A stretch of 14,221 nt of DNA from Gaiellasilicea sp035575835 (GTDB lineage Bacteria > Actinomycetota > Thermoleophilia > Gaiellales > Gaiellaceae): contig DATLXM010000031.1 of assembly GCA_035575835.1 (NCBI GenBank), positions 1-14,221 of the forward strand, in the 5' to 3' direction. Position numbers and translations under genes: made by a program. Positions 1 through 6,198 of the stretch are shown in pieces (the first letter of the stretch is position 1; each line of letters opens with the position of its first letter). A model generated the notes under the pieces. It had not been told where the DNA came from, did no database searches, and was given only the letters and a program-made list of their open reading frames with translations.

Positions 1-481
1 GCCCGGCGAAGTCGGCCGTGACGACGGTTGCGCCGCCGTAGCCGAGGAACGAGCCGACCCGGGCGCCGATCCCGATCCGCCGGAAGCCGGGGCGGAGCAG
101 GTTCGCGCGATGACCCGGGCTCGCCATCCAGGTCTGCACGATCGACCTGGCCGAGGCGAGGGAGCCGGTGCCCCAGGCGAGGTTCTCACCGAAGAGCGGC
201 CCGCGGACACCGTAGGCGCCGAGCCGGGCGTGGAGGGCACCATGCGTGAAGGTGTTGGCGCGGATCAGGCGGGCGGAGTGGTCGCGCGCCGCGCGCACGA
301 GCTTGGCGTCGACGGCGAGCGGGCTCAAGCCGTGGGCCGCGCGCACGGCGTTGACCTGGCCGAGGATGGAACTCTCACTCGAAGAGAGCGAGGCCGCCTG
401 GGCCGCAGATCCGCTGAGCGCGACCGCAAGAAGCGAAAAAACTACGCTGAAAACAATACGAACCTGCTTTTTAATCAACAT
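1..481 (-). CDS. Secreted CAP-domain (SCP/PR-1-like) protein, 3' end beyond window
   Basis: The frame from ATG at 481 stays open to the window edge, giving 160 residues without a stop. Residues 1 to about 29 form a signal peptide: Lys/Arg-rich start, hydrophobic core, then GSAAQA before the likely cleavage site. A CAP domain follows: ILGQVNAVRAAHG at about 39-51, FTHG with His80, FGENLAWG with Glu99, WMASPGHR at 118-125 and IGIGA near 137. His80, Glu99 and His124 sit where CAP proteins carry their conserved His/Glu cluster. Bacterial CAP proteins are extracellular; substrates are mostly unknown, so none is given. A second copy lies at 5551-6092. The first codons are strikingly AT-rich (17 of 50 bases at 431-480 are G or C). 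No good ribosome site or TAnnnT hexamer is visible just before the ATG. The family call is firm; only the C-terminus is missing. Confidence 0.88.
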   Translation of the reverse strand, partial: MLIKKQVRIVFSVVFSLLAVALSGSAAQAASLSSSESSILGQVNAVRAAHGLSPLAVDAKLVRAARDHSARLIRANTFTHGALHARLGAYGVRGPLFGENLAWGTGSLASARSIVQTWMASPGHRANLLRPGFRRIGIGARVGSFLGYGGATVVTADFAG

Positions 482-517
482 AGATGCGCAGGGTGACGGA
501 TCTGCCAGACGGCGGCT

Positions 518-535
518 ATCCCCCATTCGGGGGAT
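518..535. repeat. Perfect inverted repeat between the EamA and CAP genes
   Basis: Two 7-base arms (518-524 and 529-535) flank a 4-base loop. It lies 5 bases past the EamA stop codon and 36 bases upstream of the CAP start, both on the minus strand. There is no T-run, so it is not a standard intrinsic terminator. It could be a hairpin ending the EamA transcript or a dyad operator for the CAP gene. On the minus strand it contains CCCCGAAT, which recurs in two other intergenic spots. Confidence 0.6.
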
Positions 536-540
536 GTCGG

Positions 541-1488
541 TCAGCGCGCGGTCTGGGCGAGCACGATCCCTGCGAGGACGATCGAGCCGCCCACGAGCTG
601 GGCGGGGCCGAACGACTCGCCCAGCCAGAGAAAGGCGACGACGCTCGCCGCGACGGGCTCGAGCATCGCCACGATCCCGACCCTCGTGGCCGAGATGTGG
701 CGGAGCGCAGCGGTCACGAGGAGGAACGTGACCATCGTCCCGCCGACGACCACGAAGAGGAGTAGGAGCCAGACCGGGGCCGACCAGCTCGAGAGGTGGC
801 CGAGGAGCGAGACGTCGTCGTTCACCCTGCCCCCGGGAAAGTGCCAGGGCGGGCGCACGACCGCCCAGAAGAGTGCCGCGAACAGGAACCCGTAGGCGAG
901 GAGCGACGCCGGGTCGCGCTGCTTGACGGCGTGCTCGGCCATGAGGACGTAGATCGCGTACGCGACGGCAGCCGAGAGCGCGGCCGCGACGCCGATCCCG
1001 TCGAGCGCGAGCCCGCTCCACACCTCGACGACGAATGCGAGCCCCACGAGCGCGAGCGCCAACGCCAGCCAGATCCGCCGGCGCACCGGCTCGTGCAGGA
1101 ACGTGCGGGCATAGAGCGCGATCCCGATCGGGGCCAGGTACTCGAGCAGGAGAGCGATCCCGATCGGGAGCCGCTGGATCGAGACGAAGTAGAGCCACTG
1201 GACGAAAGCGACCCCGGCGATCCCGAAGACGACCAGGTAGGGCAGCTCGCGTAGCCGCACGCGAAGGGACGTCCGGCGCGTGAGCAGCAGCGCGAGCGCG
1301 AACCCGACGAAAGCGCCGGTCGCCCGCACCTGCGTCAGCTCGAGCGAGGAGAGGCCCGAGGAGAGAACGACCTTGGAGACAGTCCCGTTGAGCGCGAAGA
1401 GGAGCGCCGCCGAGATCACCATCGCGTAGCCGACGAGCGGCCGGCGGATGCGGCCGGGCTCCCCTGGGATGTAGGCGACGTCAGCCAC
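541..1488 (-). CDS. EamA-family (DMT superfamily) transporter
   Basis: This 315-residue integral membrane protein probably exports a small metabolite; the substrate cannot be read from the sequence. It shows the EamA plan of two homologous halves with about ten hydrophobic segments. The first half begins near residue 18 (GYAMVISAALLFALNG), and the end of the second carries the typical MLEPVAASVVAFLWLGE followed by a last helix (GGSIVLAGIVLAQ). Length is normal for the family. The start chosen is GTG at 1488 because a TAGCGT hexamer ends 8 bases before it; the next in-frame Met (residue 23) is already inside the first helix. It is divergent from tRNA-Pro. The CAP gene downstream is on the same strand, 59 bases away with an inverted repeat between, so co-transcription is possible but not shown. 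Confidence 0.9.
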   Translation of the reverse strand: MADVAYIPGEPGRIRRPLVGYAMVISAALLFALNGTVSKVVLSSGLSSLELTQVRATGAFVGFALALLLTRRTSLRVRLRELPYLVVFGIAGVAFVQWLYFVSIQRLPIGIALLLEYLAPIGIALYARTFLHEPVRRRIWLALALALVGLAFVVEVWSGLALDGIGVAAALSAAVAYAIYVLMAEHAVKQRDPASLLAYGFLFAALFWAVVRPPWHFPGGRVNDDVSLLGHLSSWSAPVWLLLLFVVVGGTMVTFLLVTAALRHISATRVGIVAMLEPVAASVVAFLWLGESFGPAQLVGGSIVLAGIVLAQTAR

Positions 1489-1496
1489 GGCGGGCG

Positions 1497-1502
1497 ACGC
1501 TA
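1497..1502 (-). promoter_or_regulatory. Candidate -10 hexamer of EamA gene
   Basis: TAGCGT on the minus strand, 8 bases before GTG at 1488; this spacing predicts a leaderless or nearly leaderless mRNA. No recognisable -35 box. Confidence 0.45.
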
Positions 1503-1517
1503 TCAGCGCCCCCCGAA

Positions 1518-1523
1518 TACACT
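1518..1523 (+). promoter_or_regulatory. Candidate -10 hexamer of tRNA-Pro
   Basis: TACACT, 8 bases before the mature tRNA 5' end. It is directly preceded by CCCCGAAT (1511-1518, sharing its T). Confidence 0.45.
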
Positions 1524-1531
1524 CGGGCGGA

Positions 1532-1605
1532 CGGGGCGTGGCGCAGCCTGGTAGCGCGCTCGCTTTGGGAGCGAGAAGTCGCCGGTTCGAATCCGGCCGC
1601 CCCGA
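1532..1605 (+). tRNA. tRNA-Pro(UGG)
   Basis: A full cloverleaf can be drawn. The acceptor arms 1532-1538 and 1598-1604 pair perfectly, with discriminator A1605. The anticodon stem 1559-1563/1571-1575 encloses a 7-base loop with anticodon TGG at 1566-1568. The T arm has GGTTCGAATCC. CCA is not encoded. The 3' end lies 6 bases from the stop of the convergent ctaG gene. Confidence 0.96.
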
Positions 1606-1611
1606 CTCGTG

Positions 1612-2325
1612 CTAGCGGACGGCGTCCTGCTCCCGGAAGAAGCGGGCAAAGTAGAGGGCGAAGGCGGCGAAGAAGACGAACGCCTGCTCGAGCGACATGG
1701 TCACGCCCGCGATCTGCTGATCCGTGATCGGCGAGAGTCCCCAGAGCCGCTCCGGGGCGTCGACGTAGAAGTCGTAGATCGCATCGGGGATCAGGGCGAG
1801 CAGGAGCCCGATCGGACTTGCGAGAGCGAAGGCGGCGAAGAGGTATCCCGCCTTGAACCCGGGCGAGTGTCTGCCGTGCACGATCGGCCACCAGAGGAGG
1901 ACTCCGGTCGCGAAGTAGAGGGCGTGCTCGAGGTGGAGGAGCGAGTGCGGATTCCGGAGTGCCGTGTCGTAGACGACCGGGATGTGCCAGACCGCGTAGT
2001 TGGCGAGCCAGAGCGCGAGCGCCGGGACCGGAGGCACCCGGGGAACGATCGCTGCGAGGGCGGCGGGGATCGCGAGCGCGAAGAGTGCGGGCGCCCACTC
2101 GGCGAGGACGACGTTCTGGAGCAGGTGGATCGAGAGGAGGTAGTTGAGCCCGATCGTTTCCACGGGGGTGACCGTGACGGCGAGCAGCAGCACCATCGAG
2201 GCGACGAAGCTGGCGCTGCGCCAGCGCCCCGGTGGGCGTCTCCGGGTCAGGAGGAAGTAGCCGATCGAGAGCGCCGAGACGACGACGAGCGCCTCCGGGT
2301 TCCACGACCACGCGTACGGATCCAC
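1612..2325 (-). CDS. ctaG: Cytochrome c oxidase assembly protein, caa3-CtaG family
   Basis: This 237-residue membrane protein has about seven hydrophobic segments. Family-like features are the early VTVTPVETIG loop (about 50-59), His67 in SIHLLQ, His114 in the AVWHIP helix, the HLEHALYF segment with His131 and His134, LLWWPIV near 143-149, and SPITDQQIAG near 198-207. CtaG of this family (the Bacillus caa3 type, distinct from the Cox11-like CtaG of proteobacteria) helps mature the copper-containing haem-copper oxidase at the membrane; the conserved histidines may contact copper. No oxidase subunit gene is in view, so the functional link is by family only. Start is GTG at 2325, with TAGCGT ending 6 bases upstream. 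It is divergent from tRNA-Gly and convergent with tRNA-Pro. Confidence 0.9.
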   Translation of the reverse strand: MDPYAWSWNPEALVVVSALSIGYFLLTRRRPPGRWRSASFVASMVLLLAVTVTPVETIGLNYLLSIHLLQNVVLAEWAPALFALAIPAALAAIVPRVPPVPALALWLANYAVWHIPVVYDTALRNPHSLLHLEHALYFATGVLLWWPIVHGRHSPGFKAGYLFAAFALASPIGLLLALIPDAIYDFYVDAPERLWGLSPITDQQIAGVTMSLEQAFVFFAAFALYFARFFREQDAVR

Positions 2326-2330
2326 CGGGC

Positions 2331-2336
2331 TACGCT
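2331..2336 (+). promoter_or_regulatory. Candidate -10 hexamer of tRNA-Gly
   Basis: TACGCT, 12 bases before the mature tRNA 5' end. It overlaps the opposite-strand hexamer of ctaG by five base pairs. Confidence 0.38.
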
Positions 2337-2337
2337 A
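2332..2337 (-). promoter_or_regulatory. Candidate -10 hexamer of ctaG
   Basis: TAGCGT on the minus strand, 6 bases before GTG at 2325. With the base at 2331 it forms the symmetric heptamer TAnnnTA readable on both strands. Confidence 0.48.
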
Positions 2338-2348
2338 CGTCACGCTGC

Positions 2349-2419
<71 letters not shown>

Positions 2420-2430
2420 CTCGCTCGCGT

Positions 2431-2436
2431 TAGGCT
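2431..2436 (+). promoter_or_regulatory. Candidate -10 hexamer of phoD-like gene
   Basis: TAGGCT, 6 bases before GTG at 2443 and 11 bases after the tRNA-Gly 3' end, so the gene need not depend on tRNA read-through. No ribosome-binding site in the 23-base gap. Confidence 0.48.
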
Positions 2437-2442
2437 CTCTCC

Positions 2443-3984
2443 GTGCGCATCGCCCTCCTCGCCGCGCTCGTAGCCCTAGCGCTCCCAGTCGTCGCGGAGG
2501 CGAAAGGCAACTCGTTCCCGCTCGGAGTCGCGGCAGGCGAGATCACTTCGGGCTCGGCGGTCGTCTGGACGCGTGCGGCGTCCACCGGGCCGGTGCGGCT
2601 CGACGTCCGCAGCGCCACGACCGCGATGCCGGTCGTCCGGATCAACCTCCGGCCGACGGCGGCGCGGAACCTGACGATTCAGCGGCGCGTCTTCGGGCTC
2701 AGGGCGGCGACGCGGTACTTCTACGTCTTCTCCGTTCCGTCCGGGAAGAGCCGGATCGTCAGCGCCGGCGAGTTCCGCACCGCGCCCACGCCGAGCGCGC
2801 CCGCGACGATTCGCTTCGCCGTCTCCGGCGACGCTGACGGAGCCCTCGACCCGAAGACCGGGAAGCCCGCCTACAACCTCTTCGGGGTCTACGGCCGGAT
2901 GGCCGCGGAGCGGAACGACTTCAACATCAACCTCGGGGACACGATCTACTCCGACAGCGAGATCTCCGGACTCCCGCCGGCGCTCACCGTGACGGCGAAA
3001 TGGGCGAAATACCGGCAGAACCTCGGCTACGGGCACCTGCGCAACCTGCGCCGGGCTGCGGGTCTCTACACCCACTGGGACGACCACGAGTTCATCAACG
3101 ACTTCACCCTCGCCGAGCACGGGCAGGCGATCTACGCCGCCGGCGTCCAGGCTTTCCGCGATTACTCCCCGGTCTCCTACAGCCCGGCGAACGGCCTCTA
3201 CCGGAGCTTCCGCTGGGGCAAGCACCTCGAGCTCTTCTTCCTCGACGAGCGCTCCTTCCGGAGTGCGAAGGCGAGCGCCGGCGGTGTCTGCCTGAACGCC
3301 GGCGCCAACGACCTGGCTCCGACGGCTCCGGTGCCGGTTCGAGGCGCCTTCGCGGCGCTCGCGCCCACGCTCGCAAACCCCGTGCCCGCGGGGTGCCTCG
3401 AAGCGATCGAGAACGGGTCGCGCACGATGCTCGGCGCGCGCCAGTACGCGCGCTTCACGGCCGCGATCGCGGCCTCGAAGGCGACCTGGAAGGTCGTCGT
3501 CAACGAGGTCCCGATCCAGCAGTTCTACGCGCTCCCCTACGACCGCTGGGAGGGCTACGCCGCCGAGCGCGAGCGGCTGCTCCGCTTCCTCCAGGCGAAC
3601 GTGCGCAACGTCGTCTTTCTGACGACCGACACGCACGCGAACTTCGTCAACGAGGTTCGCCTGAAGACGCTCGAGCCGGGTGGGCCGGTCGGGACGGGGA
3701 TCTTCGAGTTCGTGACCGGCCCGGTTGCGACCAAGACGCAGAACGTCGAAGTGGACGAGACGCTCGGACGCGCCGGCTTCGGCTCCGCGATCGTCAACCT
3801 CTTCTACAAGCCGCCGCCGCCGCGGGGCCCCGGGATGATCTGTGCTGCGGCCGATGTCTACAGCTACGCGCAGGTGCGCGTAACCGGCTCGACGCTGACC
3901 GTGACGCCGAAGGACTCGGCCGGGAAGCTCGTGCGCGAGGAGACCGGCCTGCCCTGCGGGCCGCTCGTCCTCAAGGCTCGCTAG
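2443..3984 (+). CDS. Secreted PhoD-family metallophosphatase (alkaline phosphatase D-like)
   Basis: The 513-residue product begins with a signal peptide (MRIALLAALVALALPVVAEA, 1-20). Residues about 24-113 form the beta-rich PhoD N-terminal domain (FPLGVAAGEIT, then AVVWTRA and FRTAP). The metallophosphatase domain carries the metal-site motifs FAVSGDADGA (125-134), NLGDTIYSD (163-171), HWDDHEFINDF (211-221) and FLTTDTHANF (392-401). PhoD enzymes are exported, metal-dependent phosphodiesterase/phosphomonoesterases that release phosphate from organic phosphates or wall teichoic acid; the actual substrate here is unknown. Four cysteines (283, 319, 467, 505) could form disulfides outside the cell. 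The leader lacks a twin-arginine pair, so Sec export is more likely than the Tat route used by Bacillus PhoD. Start is GTG at 2443. Its stop overlaps the stop of the convergent small gene in one CTAG. Confidence 0.9.
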   Translation: MRIALLAALVALALPVVAEAKGNSFPLGVAAGEITSGSAVVWTRAASTGPVRLDVRSATTAMPVVRINLRPTAARNLTIQRRVFGLRAATRYFYVFSVPSGKSRIVSAGEFRTAPTPSAPATIRFAVSGDADGALDPKTGKPAYNLFGVYGRMAAERNDFNINLGDTIYSDSEISGLPPALTVTAKWAKYRQNLGYGHLRNLRRAAGLYTHWDDHEFINDFTLAEHGQAIYAAGVQAFRDYSPVSYSPANGLYRSFRWGKHLELFFLDERSFRSAKASAGGVCLNAGANDLAPTAPVPVRGAFAALAPTLANPVPAGCLEAIENGSRTMLGARQYARFTAAIAASKATWKVVVNEVPIQQFYALPYDRWEGYAAERERLLRFLQANVRNVVFLTTDTHANFVNEVRLKTLEPGGPVGTGIFEFVTGPVATKTQNVEVDETLGRAGFGSAIVNLFYKPPPPRGPGMICAAADVYSYAQVRVTGSTLTVTPKDSAGKLVREETGLPCGPLVLKAR

Positions 3985-4286
3985 TCCGAGGTCTCGCTCC
4001 GGGGCTGGTCGGCGAGGCGTTCGATCGAGCCTGCGGTCGGCTCGAGGTCGCCGGAAGCGAGGCCGGCCTTGATCTCACGCGCCAGGGCCCGCGCTTCGGA
4101 GCCCTGCTCGGGCTCGAGCACCGTACTGAGTGAGGCCAGGACGATCTCACCTTCGTGGAGCTCGACGGTCACGGTGCTCGTGCGCTCCTTGATGTAGCCG
4201 TCGCGGAGCACGCCGACATCGATCCTCACCTCGCGCCCGTCCGGCAGTGTCGCCGTCTCGTGAATCGGATTCCCGCGCAGGCTCAC
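3981..4286 (-). CDS. Small protein of unknown function (101 aa)
   Basis: I do not recognise a family. From GTG at 4286 the frame encodes 101 residues: a likely beta-rich first half (ETATLPDGREVRIDVGVL, then TSTVTVELHEGEIVLASL) and an alpha-helical second half (EARALAREIKAGLAS, then SIERLAD), with a polar Asp-ended tail. There is no signal peptide or membrane segment, so it is probably cytoplasmic. Composition looks like real protein, while the same frame upstream of 4286 becomes a low-complexity Asp/Arg-rich translation opposite the AI-2E gene and contains no other ATG, GTG or TTG before that point. It is divergent from the AI-2E gene (63-base gap) and convergent with the phosphatase. No hexamer or ribosome site fits the start well, which is the main doubt about its 5' end. 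Confidence 0.62.
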   Translation of the reverse strand: MSLRGNPIHETATLPDGREVRIDVGVLRDGYIKERTSTVTVELHEGEIVLASLSTVLEPEQGSEARALAREIKAGLASGDLEPTAGSIERLADQPRSETSD

Positions 4287-4337
4287 GGCCGTGAGATGCC
4301 CGGAGCGGTCCGCGCCCGAAACATCCGATGCCGCGCG

Positions 4338-4343
4338 TATCGT
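4338..4343 (+). promoter_or_regulatory. Candidate -10 hexamer of AI-2E family gene
   Basis: TATCGT, exactly 6 bases before ATG at 4350; fits a leaderless transcript. This also favours the 4350 start over any upstream start. Confidence 0.48.
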
Positions 4344-4349
4344 CGCCGC

Positions 4350-5432
4350 ATGGAGGAGCGCCTCGTCCGCTTCCGCCCGCGCGCGATCCTGATCGTGCTC
4401 GGGATCATCCTGGCCGCGGTCGTGCTGATCCAGGTCGTCCAGGTCGCACGAGGTGTCCTGATCTGGATCCTGATCGCGCTGTTCCTCGCGACGGCTTTGA
4501 ATCCGGCCGTGGAGTGGCTCGGAGCCCACGGCGTCCGCCGTCGCGGGCTCGCGGTGATGATCACCTATCTCGGGGCGCTCGCGGTGATCGCCGCGCTCGG
4601 CGCCACCTTCATCCCGATCCTCGTCGACCAGGTGAACAACTTCGTCGACGCCGTCCCCGGCTACGTGCAGGACCTGACGAGCGGCCGTGGTCGGCTCGGC
4701 TTCCTCGAGCGCGAGTACGGGATCACCGAGCGTGTCCGCGAGGCGGTTCAGGACGGGGGCGCGACGAAGGCGTTCGGGATCTCCGGCACCGCGCTCGCCG
4801 TGACGAAGAGCGTCGTCGGCGCAGTCGTCGCCGTCGTCACGATCGCGTTCCTGACGCTGTTCATGCTGCTCGAGGGGCCGGCGTGGGTCGAGCGCGGGTA
4901 CGGCCTGCTTCCCGACGAGTCGCAGCCCCGCTGGCGGGCCGTCGGCCACGACATCTACCGCACGATCGGCGGCTACGTCACAGGGAACCTGACGATCAGC
5001 CTGATCGCAGGTGTCGTCTCGACGGTCGTGCTGCTGCTCGTCGGCGTTCCCTTCGCGATCGCGCTCGGCCTGCTCGTCGCGATCCTCGACCTGATCCCGC
5101 TCGCCGGCGCGACGATCGCGGCGATCATCGTCACGACGGTCGCGTTCCTCGACTCGACGACCTCGGGGATCATCGTCCTCATCTTCTTCGTGATCTATCA
5201 GCAGCTCGAGAACCACGTGCTCCAGCCGGTCGTCTACGGCCGGACCGTGCAGCTCTCGCCCCTGGCCGTGCTGATTGCCGTCCTGATCGGGGCGGAGCTC
5301 GCCGGAGTGATCGGGGCGCTCGCGGCGATCCCGGTGGCCGGAACTCTCCAGGTCCTCCTCGTCGACTTTCTCCGGAATCGACGCTCGCAGCTCGTCGAGC
5401 GGCCACCCGGAGTGGCTCTACCAGAGCCCTAA
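4350..5432 (+). CDS. AI-2E family (TerF/YdiK-like) membrane transporter
   Basis: The product is a 360-residue polytopic membrane protein. Two N-terminal helices (about 12-32 and 34-50) lead into LNPAVEWL; a third helix is at 66-90, followed by a soluble helical stretch (about 92-145) and then a group of C-terminal helices. Family signature sequences are LLVAILDLIPLAGATIAAI (241-259) and IYQQLENHVLQPVVYGRTV (282-300), followed by LSPLAVLIAVLIGAELAGVIGA. Members are annotated as AI-2 exporters, but several are proven or suspected cation/proton antiporters or other exporters, so the substrate is left open. The start is ATG 4350, because the reading upstream is shared with the divergent gene and has no hydrophobic character, and TATCGT sits 6 bases before this ATG. 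Confidence 0.9.
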   Translation: MEERLVRFRPRAILIVLGIILAAVVLIQVVQVARGVLIWILIALFLATALNPAVEWLGAHGVRRRGLAVMITYLGALAVIAALGATFIPILVDQVNNFVDAVPGYVQDLTSGRGRLGFLEREYGITERVREAVQDGGATKAFGISGTALAVTKSVVGAVVAVVTIAFLTLFMLLEGPAWVERGYGLLPDESQPRWRAVGHDIYRTIGGYVTGNLTISLIAGVVSTVVLLLVGVPFAIALGLLVAILDLIPLAGATIAAIIVTTVAFLDSTTSGIIVLIFFVIYQQLENHVLQPVVYGRTVQLSPLAVLIAVLIGAELAGVIGALAAIPVAGTLQVLLVDFLRNRRSQLVERPPGVALPEP

Positions 5433-5464
5433 TTCTCCGAACACGGCTTGAAAGTCGTACCAGT

Positions 5465-5497
5465 GTTGCGCACAACCGTTATCAATACTGCGTACAA
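5465..5497 (+). promoter_or_regulatory. Paired TGCGnACAA direct repeats, possible operator
   Basis: TGCGCACAA (5467-5475) and TGCGTACAA (5489-5497) are the same 9-mer with one change, starting 22 bases apart, about two helical turns. The first copy lies within an imperfect dyad GTTGCGCACAAC (5465-5476). They sit in an AT-rich gap upstream of the second CAP gene, where a DNA-binding regulator could act. No known operator is matched. Confidence 0.4.
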
Positions 5498-5541
5498 ATT
5501 TAGTCCTTTCGGATGATGTTTTAAGCAGTTTCATTGACGAT

Positions 5542-5547
5542 TATCCT
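5542..5547 (+). promoter_or_regulatory. Weak candidate -10 hexamer of second CAP gene
   Basis: TATCCT ends only 3 bases before GTG 5551, closer than the 6-8 bases seen at other genes here; either the hexamer or the start may be wrong. Confidence 0.25.
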
Positions 5548-5550
5548 GAT

Positions 5551-6092
5551 GTGCGAAAGAGCCTTTCTGCCGTCGTCGCCCTCCTCACCGTTCTGGTCGC
5601 GCTCACGCTCGGCTCGACCGGGGCAACGGCCGCCGGCTCCCCCGCGCGTTCCATCTCCGCGGTCAACGTGCTCGAGAGCGAGATCCTCGTCGAGCTGAAC
5701 GCGGTTCGCCGCCAGCACGGACTCGCCCCCCTCCGGCTCGCCCCCTCGCTCGGCGCCGCCGCCGACTTCCACTCGCGCACGATGGGCCAGCACGGCTTCT
5801 TCGGTCACGACTCGCGGAACGGCGCCCAGTTCTGGGAGCGCGTCAAGCGCTTCTACGGCGCCAAGGGGTACAGCAACTGGTCGGTGGGCGAGAACCTCCT
5901 CTGGGCCTCGCCGACCCTCGACGCCGCCGAGGCGATCCGCCTCTGGATGCGAGCCCCGGCCACCGGAAGAACATCCTGACCGCGCGCTGGCGCGAGGTCG
6001 GCCTCTCGGCCGTCGCCGTCACGAACGCCCCTGGCGTCTTCGGGAACCGCGACGTCACGATCATCACCACGGAGTTCGGCGTCAGAGGCTAG
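5551..6092 (+). pseudogene. CAP-domain secreted protein gene with a one-base frameshift
   Basis: From GTG 5551 the frame reads a signal peptide (about 1-28, ending TGATAA) and a CAP domain (ILVELNAVRRQHG at 45-57, HGFFGH at 81-86, VGENLLW at 112-118, then LWMR to 134). It then runs into nonsense and a stop at 5977-5979. The domain continues one base out of phase from about 5952: PGHRKNIL, then REVGLSAVAVTN and TIITTEFGVRG, ending at TAG 6090-6092. Adding one G after 5951 gives W-M-R-S-P-G-H-R, the motif intact in the copy at 1-481, and a 180-residue protein. So one base appears lost, by mutation or sequencing/assembly error. The rest of both halves is well conserved, with no second lesion, which suggests a recent event or an error. 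The gene follows an AT-rich gap with paired repeats. Confidence 0.83.
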
Positions 6093-6105
6093 AGCCGGAC
6101 GGCGG

Positions 6106-6111
6106 TACGCT
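6106..6111 (+). promoter_or_regulatory. Candidate -10 hexamer of tRNA-Arg(UCU)
   Basis: TACGCT, 10 bases before the mature tRNA 5' end; the only evident promoter element for both this tRNA and the dehydrogenase gene behind it. Confidence 0.45.
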
Positions 6112-6121
6112 GTCCACGCGG

Positions 6122-6194
6122 GCGCCCGTAGCTCAGTGGACAGAGCGACGGCCTTCTAAGCCGTGGGTCGGAGGTTCGAATCCTCCCGGGCGCA
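6122..6194 (+). tRNA. tRNA-Arg(UCU)
   Basis: Acceptor arms 6122-6128 and 6187-6193 pair fully; discriminator is A6194. The anticodon stem 6148-6152/6160-6164 holds the loop with TCT at 6155-6157, reading AGA/AGG. The T arm has GAGGTTCGAATCCTC. CCA is not encoded; the bases after the discriminator are CCTG, then the ATG of the next gene. Confidence 0.96.
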
Positions 6195-6198
6195 CCTG

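Noticed and set aside
2476..3636. 386-residue minus-strand open frame opposite the phosphatase
   Set aside because: Product is charged and repetitive, with no domain; the plus strand encodes all PhoD motifs.
4155..4349. N-terminal extension of the AI-2E protein from 4155
   Set aside because: The extra 65 residues lie opposite the divergent small gene and lack hydrophobic or family character; ATG 4350 has a well-placed hexamer.
4287..5216. Upstream extension of the 101-residue minus-strand gene to 411 residues
   Set aside because: The added part is an Asp/Arg/Gln-rich shadow opposite the AI-2E gene; protein-like sequence begins only near GTG 4286.
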